Of a DNA stretch of 64,000 bases, positions 36,519 to 45,386 are shown piece by piece. The stretch spans positions 496,001-560,000 of the forward strand of contig CAWCWP010000002.1 of the NCBI GenBank assembly GCA_963799315.1, read 5' to 3'. This DNA is from Parerythrobacter_A sp963799315 (lineage in GTDB: Bacteria > Pseudomonadota > Alphaproteobacteria > Sphingomonadales > Sphingomonadaceae). Below the pieces are notes generated by a model, which was given only the letters and a program-made list of their open reading frames with translations, did not search any database and was not told the origin of the DNA. Position 1 is the stretch's first letter, and every line of letters begins with the position of its first letter. A program made the position numbers and the translations under genes.

Positions 36519-36553
36519 AAAAGCCCCTCCGCAGCGAACTGCGAAGGGGCTTT
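36519..36553. terminator. Bidirectional rho-independent terminator between LytTR gene and katG
   Basis: The stem AAAAGCCCCTcCGCAG / CTGCGaAGGGGCTTT has a CGAA loop. It lies between the convergent stops at 36513 and 36590 and has A and T runs on its two sides. Confidence 0.85.
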
Positions 36554-36589
36554 CGTGCGACCCTAAAGGCTTGCGCCCTTACGGGTATC

Positions 36590-38800
36590 TCAGTGATATT
36601 TCGCGTGCGTCAGGTCGAACCGGTCCGCATCCATCACCTTGGTCCACGCGTTCACGAAGTCGCGCAGGAATTTCTCCTCGCCCCCGTTCTCGGCATAGAC
36701 TTCCGCGATGGCGCGAAGCTGCGAGTTGGAACCGAACACCAGATCGGTGCGCGTGGCGCGGTACTTTTCCTCGCCCGACTTGCGGTCGCGGCCGATGAAT
36801 TCCTCGTCCCCGCTATCGTCCACCAGTTCCCATTCGTTATCCATCGACAGCAGGTTGACGAACCAGTCGTTCGTCAGCTGTCCCGGACGGTCGGTGAAGA
36901 CGCCGATTTTCGATCCGTGTTCTGCATGCGTGCTGACCGCACCCAGCGCCCGCATACCACCGACCAGCGCGGTCATTTCGGGAATGGACAGGCCGAGCAG
37001 GTGCGCCCGGTCGATCAGCATATCCTCGGTCTTCACGCTTGCCTTGGTCTTCAGGTAATTGCGGAACCCGTCGGCAAACGGCTCCAGCGGCTCGAAGCTG
37101 TCGGCATCGGTCTGTTCGTCGGTGGCATCGCCACGACCGGTGGTCACGTCGACGCTGACCGAGTGGCCGGCATCCTTCGCGCCCTTCTCGATCGCCGCTG
37201 CACCGGCCAGCACGATGGCATCGGCCATCGACAGGTCGCCGCGAATACTATCGAGCTTGGTCAGTACGCGATCCAGTTCTTCCGGATCGTTGACCGCCCA
37301 GTGACGCTGCGGTGCCAGCCGGACACGGGCACCATTGGCACCGCCGCGATGGTCCGAATTGCGATAGGTAGACGCAGAGGCCCATGCCGCCTTGACCAGC
37401 TCGGCCACGGTCAGACCGCTATCGAGCACCGCCGACTTGAACTGCGACACCGCGCTGTCCAATGGCGTCGTGCCTGCGGGAACGGGATCCTGCCAGATCA
37501 GGTCTTCGCCGGGAACTTCCGGGCCCATGTAACGGACCTTGGCACCCATGTCGCGGTGGCACAGCTTGAACCATGCGCGGGCAAAGGCATCGTCCAGCGC
37601 GGCCTGGTCGGTGCGGAAGCGTTCGGAAATCTTGCGGTATTCCGGATCCTTCTTCAGCGCCATGTCCGCCGTGGTCATCATCGTCGGTACCTTCCTGGAG
37701 GGGTCACGCGCGTCGGGCGCCATGTCCTCTTCCTTCTGGTCGATCGGCTGCCACTGCTTGGCACCGGCGGGGCTTTCCACCAGCTCGTATTCGTAATCCA
37801 TCAGCAGGCGGAAATAGTCGCCATTCCACTGCGTCGGCGTGTTGGTCCATGACCCTTCGATGCCCGACGTCGTGATGTTGCCCTTGGCAATCTCTTCCTT
37901 GTCGTTGAGCCAGCCGAAGCCCTGCAACGCCAGCACTTCGCTTTCGGGTGCACCGCCGAAGCTGTCGGCGGGCTTGGCACCATGCGATTTGCCGAAGGCA
38001 TGACCACCGGCGGTCAGCGCGACGGTTTCCTCGTCGTTCATGGCCATGCGGGCAAAGGTTTCACGCATGTCACGCGCCGATTGCAGCGGGTCGGGATTGC
38101 CGCCCGGACCTTCGGGATTGACGTAGATGAGGCCCATCTGGATCGCGGCGAGCGGATTTTCCAGCGCCTTGCCTTCATCGGGCTGGATGCGCGTTTCGAC
38201 GCCTTCGTCGACCCACTGTTCTTCCGTGCCCCAATAGACCGTTTCGGGTTCGAACACGTCCGCACGACCGCCGCCGAAGCCGAAGGTGGGGCCACCCATG
38301 CTCTCGATGGCGACATTGCCGGTCAGGATGAACAGGTCGGCCCAGCTGATGTTCTTGCCGTATTTCTGTTTGATCGGCCACAACAGGCGCCGCGCCTTGT
38401 CGAGATTGCCGTTGTCGGGCCAGCTGTTGAGCGGGGCGAAACGCTGCTGCCCGCTGCTGGACCCGCCGCGCCCGTCACCGGTGCGATAGGTGCCTGCCGC
38501 GTGCCACGCCATGCGGATCATGAAAGGGCCGTAATTGCCGTAATCGGCGGGCCACCATTCCTGGCTGTCGGTCAGCATCGTGGCGATATCCGCCTTTAAA
38601 GCGGTGTAATCGATGGTGTTGAACGCTTCGCAATAATCGAAGTCCTCGTCCATCGGATCGGCGCGACGGCCCTGCTGCGTCAGGATATCCAAATGAAGTG
38701 CATCGGGCCACCAGTCGCGGTTGGTGCGTCCAAGCAGGTCGCGGCTGGCGCTATCGCCAGTAAAGGGGCAGCCGCTCATCTCTCCGGTTTTCATATCCAT
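36590..38800 (-). CDS. katG: Catalase-peroxidase HPI
   Basis: KatG is a heme enzyme that removes hydrogen peroxide. It has 736 residues from the start at 38800 (MDMKTGEMSGCPFTGD), chosen because AGGAG lies 8 bases upstream; the ATG two codons earlier is too close to it. The distal site is RMAWHAAGTYR near residue 100. The Tyr of the Met-Tyr-Trp adduct is in GLIYVNPEGPGG. The second, non-catalytic peroxidase-like domain is complete. The frame is intact. It is followed by a bidirectional terminator and preceded on the same strand by ahpF and ahpC, forming a peroxide-defence cluster. Confidence 0.97.
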   Translation of the reverse strand: MDMKTGEMSGCPFTGDSASRDLLGRTNRDWWPDALHLDILTQQGRRADPMDEDFDYCEAFNTIDYTALKADIATMLTDSQEWWPADYGNYGPFMIRMAWHAAGTYRTGDGRGGSSSGQQRFAPLNSWPDNGNLDKARRLLWPIKQKYGKNISWADLFILTGNVAIESMGGPTFGFGGGRADVFEPETVYWGTEEQWVDEGVETRIQPDEGKALENPLAAIQMGLIYVNPEGPGGNPDPLQSARDMRETFARMAMNDEETVALTAGGHAFGKSHGAKPADSFGGAPESEVLALQGFGWLNDKEEIAKGNITTSGIEGSWTNTPTQWNGDYFRLLMDYEYELVESPAGAKQWQPIDQKEEDMAPDARDPSRKVPTMMTTADMALKKDPEYRKISERFRTDQAALDDAFARAWFKLCHRDMGAKVRYMGPEVPGEDLIWQDPVPAGTTPLDSAVSQFKSAVLDSGLTVAELVKAAWASASTYRNSDHRGGANGARVRLAPQRHWAVNDPEELDRVLTKLDSIRGDLSMADAIVLAGAAAIEKGAKDAGHSVSVDVTTGRGDATDEQTDADSFEPLEPFADGFRNYLKTKASVKTEDMLIDRAHLLGLSIPEMTALVGGMRALGAVSTHAEHGSKIGVFTDRPGQLTNDWFVNLLSMDNEWELVDDSGDEEFIGRDRKSGEEKYRATRTDLVFGSNSQLRAIAEVYAENGGEEKFLRDFVNAWTKVMDADRFDLTHAKYH

Positions 38801-38952
38801 GTACATCTCTCCTGGCTCTGTTTTTAACGGGCGTTACCCGAACTACGAGCCAAGATGATGATGGCTCCGAACTGATTAATCAAATCGATTGATTTGACAC
38901 CTTCGATTTAAAAAACCGATTGTAGATACAGTGTACGTGGCTCGACATACGG
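38801..38952 (-). promoter_or_regulatory. katG upstream region with AT-rich palindrome
   Basis: This 152 base gap between ahpF and katG is AT-rich. It contains the inverted repeat CAAATC-GATT-GATTTG at 38881-38896 and a run of A/T near 38908-38915. It is the likely katG promoter. OxyR control would be usual for katG/ahp genes, but no clear four-part OxyR site was found. Confidence 0.4.
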
Positions 38953-40545
38953 CTAGGCGGCCTGCGCAATTTCCTCGACCGGTTCGTTGCGGATGAGATA
39001 GTCGAACGCGCCGAGACCCGCGCTGGCGCCTTGACCCATCGCTACCACGATCTGCTTGTCCGGCACGGTGGTGTTGTCGCCAGCGGCATAGATACCCGGC
39101 AGGTTGGTCGCACCATGTTCGTCGACAATGATTTCGCCGTGCTTCGACAGAGTCGATCCCGCTGTCGGCAAGCCATTCGGTATTGGGCACCAGGCCGATC
39201 TGGATGAATACGCCTTCCAGTTCGATGGTGCGCGTGTCGCCGCTCTCACGATCCTTGACGCAGCAGTCCGTTCACCTTCGACCCGTCGCCGGTAATTTCG
39301 GTCGTCTGGCCGCTGGTCACGATATCGACATTGTCGAGCGAGCGCAGCTTGCGTTGCAGAACTTCGTCGGCGCGCAGGGCGCTGTCATATTCGATCAGCG
39401 TGACATGGCCGACGATCTTGGCAAGATCGATCGCCGCCTCGACACCGGAATTGCCGCCACCGATCACGGCAATGCGCTTGCCCTTGAACAGCGGACCGTC
39501 GCAGTGCGGGCAATAGGCGACGCCCTTGTTGCGGTATTCGTCCTCGCCCGGAACACCCAGATTGCGCCAGCGCGCTCCGGTGGACAGGACCAGCGCGCGC
39601 GATTTCAGCGTCGCGCCGTTCGCCATCGTGACGCTGTGCATGCCACCGGCTTCGGATGCCGGCTCCAGCTGCGTGGCGCGAGTCAGGTCGATCAGGTCGA
39701 TCTCGTTGTCTAGCGTCTGCTTCTTGAGGTCGTCGGACAGTTTCGGGCCTTCGGTATAGGTCGTGCCCGGCAAGTTCTCGACGCCCAGCGTGTCCTGCAA
39801 CTGCCCGCCGAACCGTTCTGCCGCGATGCCGGTGCGAAAACCCTTGCGCGCGGTATAGATACCCGCTGCCGCGCCGGCCGGACCGCCACCGATAATCAGC
39901 ACTTCGAACGGCTCTTTCGCGGACAGCTTGGCCGCCGCCTTCTCGTCCGCGCCACCATCAAGGCGGCTCAGGATTTCGGCCAGTTCCATCTTGCCGTTGT
40001 AGAAGCTCTCGCCGTTCAGGAACGTCGCGGGAACGGCCAGCACGCTGCGCGTCTTCCACCTCGTCCTTGAATGCGCCGCCTTCGATCAGCGTGGCGTTGA
40101 TGCGCGGGTTTTCCAGCGCCATCAGCGTCAGCGCCTGCACCACGTCGGGGCAGTTGTGGCATGACAGCGAGAAGAACATTTCGAAATCGTAATCGCCATC
40201 CAGTGCGCGGACCTGTTCGATCAGGTCGGCATCGACCTTGGGCGGATGGCCACCGGCCCACAACAGGGCCAGGACGAGCGAGGTAAACTCATGCCCCAGC
40301 GGCACGCCTGCAAAGGTGACGAACCGCTCCGGGTCGCTGGCGCGCTGTATGCGGAAGCTGGGAGCGCGATCGGCCGTACCGTCGAAACTGGCTTCGAGCA
40401 GGTCGTGCATTCCGGCCAGTTCGGTCAGCAATTCTCGCGTCTGCTCGGACGGCTTTCCGTCGCCGAGCGTCGCCACAAGCTGTACCGGTTCGCGCAGGTT
40501 GGCGAGATATTGGGCAAGCTGGGTGCGCATTGCTGAATCGAGCAT
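38953..40545 (-). pseudogene. ahpF: Alkyl hydroperoxide reductase subunit F, broken by three insertions
   Basis: AhpF is the FAD/NADH disulfide reductase that recycles AhpC. The N-terminal double thioredoxin-fold domain starts MLDSAMRTQLAQYLANLREP and has the CHNC disulfide (SLSCHNCPDVVQAL). FAD binding is at LIIGGGPAGAAAGIYTARKG, the redox pair at CPHCDGPLFKGK, and the second nucleotide site at VIGGGNSGVEAAID. One extra base each near 40050, 39260-39264 and 39151 breaks the frame; after repair the chain continues through VKDRESGDTRTIELEGVF, IQIGLVPNTEWL, and LPGIYAAGD to the stop. About 530 residues result, the normal size. It is 84 bp downstream of ahpC on the same strand. Confidence 0.9.
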
Positions 40546-40629
40546 GGCGAGTGTCCTGTTCGGGATGGGCGTGGAGAAAGGGAGGGGTGGCGCGCAGCCC
40601 GATGGCCGCGCGCCGCCCGTTCATGCGGA

Positions 40630-41197
40630 TCAGATCTTGCCGACGAGGTCGAGTGAAGGAGCGAGCGTGTCGCTGCCTTCTTCCCATGCCGCCGGACAAA
40701 CCTGGCCGGGATTGTCGCGCACATATTGCGCGGCCTTGATCTTGCGCAGCAATTCGCTGGCATTGCGGCCCACGCCCTCGCAGGTGATTTCCATCAGCTG
40801 GATCACGCCATCGGGATCGACCACGAAGGTCGCACGGTCGGCCGAGACCCATTTCTTCGCGCAGGACGCCGAACTGCTTGGACAGCGTGTGCAGCTGGTC
40901 ACCCAGGAACGCGAAGTCGATCGTCCCGATCTTTTCGGACGTATCGTGCCATGCCTTGTGGCTGAAATGCGTATCGGTCGACACGCCGAACACTTCCACG
41001 CCCATCTTCTGGAACGTCTCGTACTGCTTGCCCATGTCTTCCAGCTCGGTCGGGCAGACGAAGGTCCAGTCGGCCGGATAAAAGAAGAATACGGCCCATT
41101 TGCCCTCGATATCTTTTTCGGAAACATCGAAGAAGTCCTTGCCCGCCTGGAATGCGGTGGCTTTGAAAGGCTGAATTGTCGAACCGATAATACCCAT
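40630..41197 (-). pseudogene. ahpC: Alkyl hydroperoxide reductase subunit C (peroxiredoxin), interrupted by a one-base insertion
   Basis: AhpC is a typical 2-Cys peroxiredoxin. It begins MGIIGSTIQPFKATAFQAGK. The peroxidatic cysteine is in DWTFVCPTELED and the resolving one in NPGQVCPAAWEEG. Near 40840 one extra base separates FGVLREEMGL from ADRATFVVDPDGVIQLMEI. Repaired, the protein is 188 residues, as expected. It is the first gene of the ahpC-ahpF pair. A sequence error is the likely cause. Confidence 0.92.
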
Positions 41198-41476
41198 GAT
41201 GAAATAAATGTCCTTGTGTGGTGTTGAAGGCGGTCGGTGAAACATATCGCCGTGGCGGTTGCCTGCGGCGGACGTGTTATCGTTGAAAACTGCCCGAACC
41301 ATCGCTCGTTCCAAAACTATCTAGGCGGTGACGCAATTCGGGTAAATCGATTAAAGCCGTGAACAGTAATCGGTTGGGTCGATATACGGTGTTGCTCGCC
41401 CAGCTTTGCATCCGGGCCGTTTGACCCGTGGCGGGTGGCGGCATAGGTGGCGCAGGCAACCTCTGCCGGAGCCGAA

Positions 41477-42511
41477 ATGACCCCTGATACCACAACACCC
41501 AAAACACGCGCGCTGATGGCGCGCGGCATCGACTTCCTCGGCAGCGAAACCGCGATCCTGTGCGGCGCAATGAGCTGGGTGTCGGAACGCAATCTGGTTT
41601 CGGCAATCAGCAATGCCGGCGGCTTCGGCGTGATTGCCTGCGGGGCGATGACGCCCGACCTGCTCGATGCCGAGATCGCCGCGACCAAGGCGATGACCGA
41701 CAAGCCGTTCGGCGTGAACCTTATCACCATGCACCCGGACCTGACCGACCTCATCGCGGTGTGCGCGAAGCATGGCGTCACGCATGTGGTGCTGGCGGGC
41801 GGCATCCCGCCCAAGGGCAGCGTGGAGGCGATCAAGGCCGGAGATGCTAACCACGCCGGGGCAAAGGTCATCGTTTTCGCCCCCACGCTGGCGCTGGCGA
41901 AGAAGCTGCTGCGGTCCGGCGGCGATGCGCTGGTGATCGAGGGGATGGAGGCGGGTGGCCATATCGGCCCGGTCAGCACCAGCGTGCTGGCGCAGGAATT
42001 CCTGCCCGAACTGGCCGAAGACCACCTCGTTTTCGTGGCGGGCGGCATCGGGCGGGGCGAGGCGATTGCCGGCTATCTGGAGATGGGCGCGGTCGGCGTG
42101 CAGCTGGGCACCCGCTTTGCCTGCGCCACCGAAAGCGTCGCGCACGAGAACTTCAAGAAAGCCTTCTTCCGCGCCAATGCCCGCGACGCCGTGGCCAGCG
42201 TGCAAGTCGATGCCCGCCTGCCCGTCATCCCCGTGCGCGCATTGAAGAACAAGGGCACCGAAGCCTTCACCGGCAAGCAGCGCGAAGTCGCGGGCCTGCT
42301 GGACACGGAAGGGCTGGAAATGCTGGAGGCACAGCTACAGATCGAACATTACTGGGCCGGCGCCCTGCGCCGCGCGGTGGTGGACGGCGACGTCGAAAAC
42401 GGCAGCCTGATGGCCGGCCAGAGCGTCGGCATGGTGAAACGCGAGGAACCCGCGGCGGAGATCGTCGCGTCGCTGATGGCGGAATGCGAGGCGGCGCTGG
42501 CGCGGCGCTAA
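41477..42511 (+). CDS. Nitronate monooxygenase family flavoprotein
   Basis: This is an FMN-dependent TIM-barrel enzyme of the nitronate monooxygenase / FabK-like superfamily, 344 residues. Start at 41477 (MTPDTTTPKTRALMARGIDF) with GGAG five bases upstream; a GTG at 41447 is an alternative. Typical motifs are ILCGAMSWVSERNLVSAISN, AGGFGVIACGAM, the phosphate-binding VFVAGGIGRGEAIAGYLEMG and VGVQLGTRFACATES. Real substrates of this subgroup are often unknown. It is convergent with the LytTR gene and overlaps its end by 4 bases. Confidence 0.9.
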   Translation: MTPDTTTPKTRALMARGIDFLGSETAILCGAMSWVSERNLVSAISNAGGFGVIACGAMTPDLLDAEIAATKAMTDKPFGVNLITMHPDLTDLIAVCAKHGVTHVVLAGGIPPKGSVEAIKAGDANHAGAKVIVFAPTLALAKKLLRSGGDALVIEGMEAGGHIGPVSTSVLAQEFLPELAEDHLVFVAGGIGRGEAIAGYLEMGAVGVQLGTRFACATESVAHENFKKAFFRANARDAVASVQVDARLPVIPVRALKNKGTEAFTGKQREVAGLLDTEGLEMLEAQLQIEHYWAGALRRAVVDGDVENGSLMAGQSVGMVKREEPAAEIVASLMAECEAALARR

Positions 42512-43299
42512 CCGTCCAAAACCACCTTCACCGCCGCAACATGCGTGCGGCTTACGGGTGCTTCCGATCCATTCGACAGCACCGCGCGCATATTGCGGCC
42601 ATTGCGCTTGAGCGCGACCAGTGCGCCTTGCGCCACCCACCAGCTTCGGTGCGTGCGCAGGCCCTTTGTTTCGCCTGCTTCGGCGATGGCGTCGGCAAGG
42701 TTCATCAGCAGCATCTCGCGCGCATCGGTGCCGATGACGGTGACGTAGTGATCCTCCACCGCCAGCGCGAGGATCGGGCCGAAGGCTGGCGGCAGGCGCT
42801 GGTGCAATTCGGTATCGATCAGGGGTGCAGGTGAATTGATGGGCGCGTTTTCCGCGTCCGCTTGCGCGGTGTTCCGTCTCGCGCCGACGGCATAGAGCAG
42901 GCCGAACAGCAGGAATATGCCGAGGCCCAGCGCGGCGACTTGCGCGAACAGCAGTTGCGACACCGCGCCGCCTTTGCCGAATGCTGCGCCATCGGCATTC
43001 CCGCCGAACACCGCGATCAGCACCACGCCCAGAGCCGCCAGCAGCGGTACGGCCAGCAGATACTCCAGCGGGAAGGGCAGGCCGAACCGCATCGCAACGG
43101 GCCGCATGACCAGCAGGATCGCCTGCAGCACCAGCCATCCCGCCACCATGCCGCCGATCCAGTACGCGAGCCGAACGCTCAATCCCAGCGCATCGGTGCC
43201 GAACGGCCCGACCAGCGCCAGCACTATGCCGACAAGCGCCAGCACGCCGATCTCCGCCAGTGCATCGCCACGCGGTGGCGTGCCGCGCCGCTCAGCCAC
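42508..43299 (-). CDS. Membrane-anchored LytTR transcriptional regulator
   Basis: This encodes 263 residues: four N-terminal transmembrane helices (IGVLALVGIVLALVGPFG and three more) and a C-terminal LytTR domain (LALAVEDHYVTVIGTDAREM; LRTHRSWWVAQGALVALKRN; SNGSEAPVSRTHV). It shares organisation and sequence (GPFGTDAL/GPFGTYAL; THRSWWVA) with the broken gene at 35664-36513. It is divergent from a DUF2306 gene. Regulators of this form are likely to repress or activate the adjacent membrane gene, with the helices as sensor; this is inference. Confidence 0.9.
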   Translation of the reverse strand: MAERRGTPPRGDALAEIGVLALVGIVLALVGPFGTDALGLSVRLAYWIGGMVAGWLVLQAILLVMRPVAMRFGLPFPLEYLLAVPLLAALGVVLIAVFGGNADGAAFGKGGAVSQLLFAQVAALGLGIFLLFGLLYAVGARRNTAQADAENAPINSPAPLIDTELHQRLPPAFGPILALAVEDHYVTVIGTDAREMLLMNLADAIAEAGETKGLRTHRSWWVAQGALVALKRNGRNMRAVLSNGSEAPVSRTHVAAVKVVLDG

Positions 43300-43421
43300 G
43301 AATCGTGACCATTGCGCGAACGGGCGAACGGGTCATCGCGCGCTGTCCGCGTATTGCCGCGCCCGTATGCGCAGGCGCGCTTGTCGAAGGCGGGGCGGTC
43401 GGCATCATGGCGCCGTAGATT

Positions 43422-44018
43422 ATGGCGCAACAACGGGAGCCGCAAGTGGCACAGGAGAGCAAGGTAACAGTCGGGCGCACAGCGGAAGACCGGCAGGCGA
43501 GGGCTATCAGCGTTGGAATTACCGTCCTTATCACCGCCGCCATCACTGCGGGAATGACGATCGCATCGGCGCAGGGCGGCGGGTTTGCTTCCAATGCGGC
43601 CAAAGAAGCGGCGCGCGATAGCGGCTTCCTCGGCTGGCCCATCATCGTGCATCTTGCCACCGCGATCCCGGCGCTGCTGCTCGGCCCGGTGGTGTTGTGG
43701 CGACAGAAGGGCGATGCGACGCACCGTTTGTTGGGCCGGTGCTGGGCTGCGCTCATGTTGGCGACGGCGATATCGACGGCCTTCATCCGGACGCCGGGTG
43801 GCGGGATTGCGGGCACGGGGTTCAGTTTCATCCACCTGTTCACGCTGTGGACGTTTTTCAGCTTGCCCTACGCCATCTGGATGATCCGGCGCGGCAATGT
43901 GGCGGCGCACAAGTCGGCGATGACCGGGCTGTATATCGGCCTGTGCCTGGCGGGTGCGTTCACGCTTCATACCGGGGCGGGTGCTGGGCAATCTGGTGTT
44001 CTGACCTTCCTCCCGTGA
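43422..44018 (+). CDS. DUF2306 domain-containing membrane protein
   Basis: This is a membrane protein of 198 residues with about five helices. IVHLATAIPALLLGPVVLWR, GDATHRLLGRCWAALMLATA, FIHLFTLWTFFSL and GNVAAHKSAMTGLYIG match DUF2306 and the paralogue at 34870. Conserved histidines sit at helix ends. It is divergent from the LytTR gene with a 122 bp intergenic region that should hold both promoters. A Tat-exported hydrolase gene follows. Confidence 0.85.
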   Translation: MAQQREPQVAQESKVTVGRTAEDRQARAISVGITVLITAAITAGMTIASAQGGGFASNAAKEAARDSGFLGWPIIVHLATAIPALLLGPVVLWRQKGDATHRLLGRCWAALMLATAISTAFIRTPGGGIAGTGFSFIHLFTLWTFFSLPYAIWMIRRGNVAAHKSAMTGLYIGLCLAGAFTLHTGAGAGQSGVLTFLP

Positions 44019-44079
44019 CATCGGAGCAAAGGCGCGGCATGATTGCACGCAAGAGACACCATACGCGGGAGAAACGATC

Positions 44080-45000
44080 ATGTGCGATGAAACCAGGCTG
44101 GCGGAATGGGCCAAACAGCAACTCGACCGGCGCAGCCTTTACCAAGCTGGGCGCGATGGCAGCGGGCGGGGCGGCGCTGGCTGCATGTGCGCCTGCGGGG
44201 ATGGACGGCGACACCGCGACTGCCGATGCCGCGCCCGACGCGATGGCCACGCTGCCCGCAATGGCGGAACGCAGCGTCAGCTTCGCCACGCCCGACGGCA
44301 CGATGGACGGGTTTCTTCGTCGCGCCCGTTTCCGGCCCTGCGCCCGCCGTGATCCTGTGGCCCGATATCGCGGGCTTGCGCGAAGCAAAGCGCGAGATGG
44401 CACGCGGGCTGGCGGGGCAGGGCTATGCCGTGCTGGCCGTGAACCCCTATTACCGCGACGTGGCGGGCGAGCAATTCGCCGATTTCGCCGCCTTCATCGC
44501 CGCCAAGGGCTTCGGCATGGTCAAGCCGTGGCGCGAGAAGCTCAGTTCCTACGCCGTCGGACGCGATGCGAAGGCGGCAGTGGCCTGGCTCGACGCGCAG
44601 GATGACGTCGACACCACACGCGGCATCGGGGCCGAGGGATACTGCATGGGCGGGCCGTTCACCGTCTATTCCGCCCACGCCGTGCCGGACCGGATCAAGG
44701 CCGCCGCCAGCTTCCACGGCGGCGGGCTGGTGCGGGACGACGACCAGAGCCCGCACCGCCTGCTGGCCGACAGCACGGCAGCGCTATCTGTTCGCCATCG
44801 CGCAGGACGACGATGCCGAGGCACCCGACGACAAGACCGCCCTGCGCACCGCGCTGGATGCGGCAAACCGCGACGGCAAGGTCGAGGTGTATGCGGGCGA
44901 CCACGGCTGGACCGTGCCCGACAGCCCGGCCTATGCCGAGGCAGCGGCGAAGCGCGCCTATGCCGACAAGATGGCGCTGTATTCCGCCGCATTGGCGTAA
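44080..45000 (+). pseudogene. Dienelactone hydrolase family protein with Tat/lipoprotein signal, broken by three insertions
   Basis: This is an alpha/beta hydrolase of the dienelactone hydrolase family. The start at 44080 (MCDETRLAEWAKQQLDRR) leads after one extra C near 44137 into RRSFTKLGAMAAGGAALAAC, a twin-arginine motif joined to a lipobox. An extra T near 44313 precedes FFVAPVSGPAPAVILWPDI, and an extra G near 44781 precedes YLFAIAQDDDAEAPDD. The catalytic cysteine is in GAEGYCMGG, and the Asp/His pair probably in VYAGDHGW. Repaired length is about 305 residues. All three breaks fit single-base errors. Substrate unknown. Confidence 0.82.
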
Positions 45001-45006
45001 GCGGGT

Positions 45007-45378
45007 ATGGCCGATACCGACGGTTACACCGACTGCTCCGTTTGCGCCGTGCCGACCGCCAACAAGGACGCCTATCGCAAGCACGCCGTCGAGGCCGCGC
45101 CGCTGTTCATGGAACAGGGCGCGATTAGCCTTGTCGAATATTGGGGGGACGATATTCCCGAAGGCAAGGTCAACTCGCTGCACACTGCGGTGGCACGCAA
45201 GCCGGACGAGACGGTGGTGGTGTCCACTATCCGCTGGCCATCGAAGGCGGTGCGCGATGCGGCGTGGGCGGTGCTGATGGATGACGCACGGCTGACAGCG
45301 ATCGGAATGCCGTTCGATGGCAGCCGCATGATCTTCGGCGGGTTCGACGTACTGGTGGAGGCGTCCGCCTCCGCCTGA
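45007..45378 (+). CDS. DUF1428 domain-containing protein
   Basis: This small alpha/beta protein of 123 residues matches DUF1428 (YbaA-like dimeric ferredoxin fold): YTDCSVCAVPTANKDAYRKH, ALLF-type helix (AAPLFMEQGAISLVEYWGDD) and GMPFDGSRMIFGGFDVLV. It follows the hydrolase gene by 6 bases and is probably co-transcribed. Function unknown. Confidence 0.9.
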   Translation: MADTDGYTDCSVCAVPTANKDAYRKHAVEAAPLFMEQGAISLVEYWGDDIPEGKVNSLHTAVARKPDETVVVSTIRWPSKAVRDAAWAVLMDDARLTAIGMPFDGSRMIFGGFDVLVEASASA

Positions 45379-45386
45379 CGCCGGGT

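Noticed and set aside
38881..38896. Palindrome upstream of katG as an OxyR or Fur box
   Set aside because: The sequence matches neither consensus well enough; it is kept only as an unexplained palindrome.
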